A stretch of 43,569 nt of DNA, taken from NCBI GenBank assembly GCA_032251315.1, contig JAVVEE010000011.1, positions 1-43,569 on the forward strand. The letters are read 5' to 3'. The notes beneath the pieces were generated by a model. That model did no database searches and was not told the DNA's origin. It saw nothing but the letters and a program-made list of their open reading frames with translations. The position numbers and the translations under genes are program-made. Below are positions 43,494 to 43,569 of the stretch, piece by piece. The DNA comes from LH-M37 sp032251315. Lineage in GTDB: Bacteria; Pseudomonadota; Gammaproteobacteria; SZUA-229. How positions within the stretch are numbered: position 1 is the first letter of the stretch; every line of letters starts with the position of its first letter.

Positions 43494-43569
43494 ATACTAT
43501 TGAGTTACATGGAAAGGATACCCTTCAATCAAGACGCGCTGAGAATACATCCGTGTACGCTCGGCAGCA
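43494..43569. repeat. Palindromic dispersed repeat, copy 2 (cut by the window end)
   Basis: Identical over all 76 bases to 21263-21338, in the same orientation. The base just before it differs (G here, C at 21262), so the left boundary of the shared sequence is sharp. The window ends as the inner hairpin begins, so the right arm is not seen. Here it lies 119 bp upstream of iscX. Confidence 0.9.

Noticed and set aside
21263..43569. Composite mobile element bounded by the two direct repeats
   Set aside because: The 22 kb between them hold essential core genes in ancestral order, and there is no transposase. Two copies of a dispersed repeat explain it better.
1..43569. CRISPR arrays, rRNA or tRNA genes, prophage, toxin or defence clusters
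   Set aside because: No regularly spaced repeats, structural RNA signatures or relevant protein families were seen, apart from the disputed YgfX toxin annotation.

Overview
The window is chromosomal DNA of a gammaproteobacterium of moderate G+C content. It is almost all core housekeeping genes, tightly packed and nearly all on the minus strand. Three gene orders place it in Gammaproteobacteria: gyrA-serC-(serA)-pheA-hisC-tyrA-aroA-cmk-rpsA-ihfB-lapB-pyrF (the Pseudomonas-like order), sdhCDAB-sdhE-ygfX, and rlmN-pilW-rodZ-hisS-yfgM-bamB-der. Aerobic respiration (sdhCDAB), type IV pili (pilW) and c-di-GMP signalling are indicated. Genus cannot be fixed from this sequence. No tRNA, rRNA, CRISPR, prophage or IS transposase gene was found.

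Layout on the minus strand, read from high to low coordinates within each block. (1) 15.7-0.2 kb: gyrA, serC, a serA-type phosphoglycerate dehydrogenase, pheA, hisC, tyrA, aroA, cmk, rpsA, ihfB, lapB, pyrF, a ComEA-like helix-hairpin-helix protein and a DUF455 ferritin-like protein. This joins serine, phenylalanine and tyrosine synthesis to nucleotide and translation genes. Strong intrinsic terminators follow ihfB and the comEA-like gene. (2) 15.8-21.2 kb is the accessory part: a DUF1249 (YqiB) gene, two plus-strand genes (an isoprenylcysteine-methyltransferase-type membrane protein and a small LPS-kinase-like protein kinase), then a 1148-residue membrane PAS-GGDEF-EAL protein. (3) 21.2-25.8 kb: a palindromic dispersed repeat, then the operon sdhC-sdhD-sdhA-sdhB-sdhE-small unknown gene-ygfX. 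(4) 25.9-29.7 kb: plus-strand ygfZ converging on the prfB-lysS pair; prfB keeps its programmed +1 frameshift. (5) 29.8-35.2 kb: mrcB (PBP1b), a TPR lipoprotein in the position of the PBP1b activator LpoP, a YoaA/DinG helicase and tsaB. (6) 35.6-43.4 kb: iscX, then the rlmN-pilW-rodZ-hisS-yfgM-bamB-der operon, which lacks the usual ispG.

The most unusual non-coding feature is a repeat with perfect 29-bp inverted arms and an inner hairpin, 18 bp upstream of the GGDEF-EAL start codon. Its first 76 bp recur identically at the very end of the window, so the sequence may stop there because the repeat broke an assembly. At least three other intergenic palindromic elements are present. I saw no defence, secretion or biosynthetic cluster that would count as a new multi-gene system. 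The best leads are the lpoP-like gene, the small gene inside the sdh operon, the kinase/methyltransferase pair and the repeat-led GGDEF-EAL gene.
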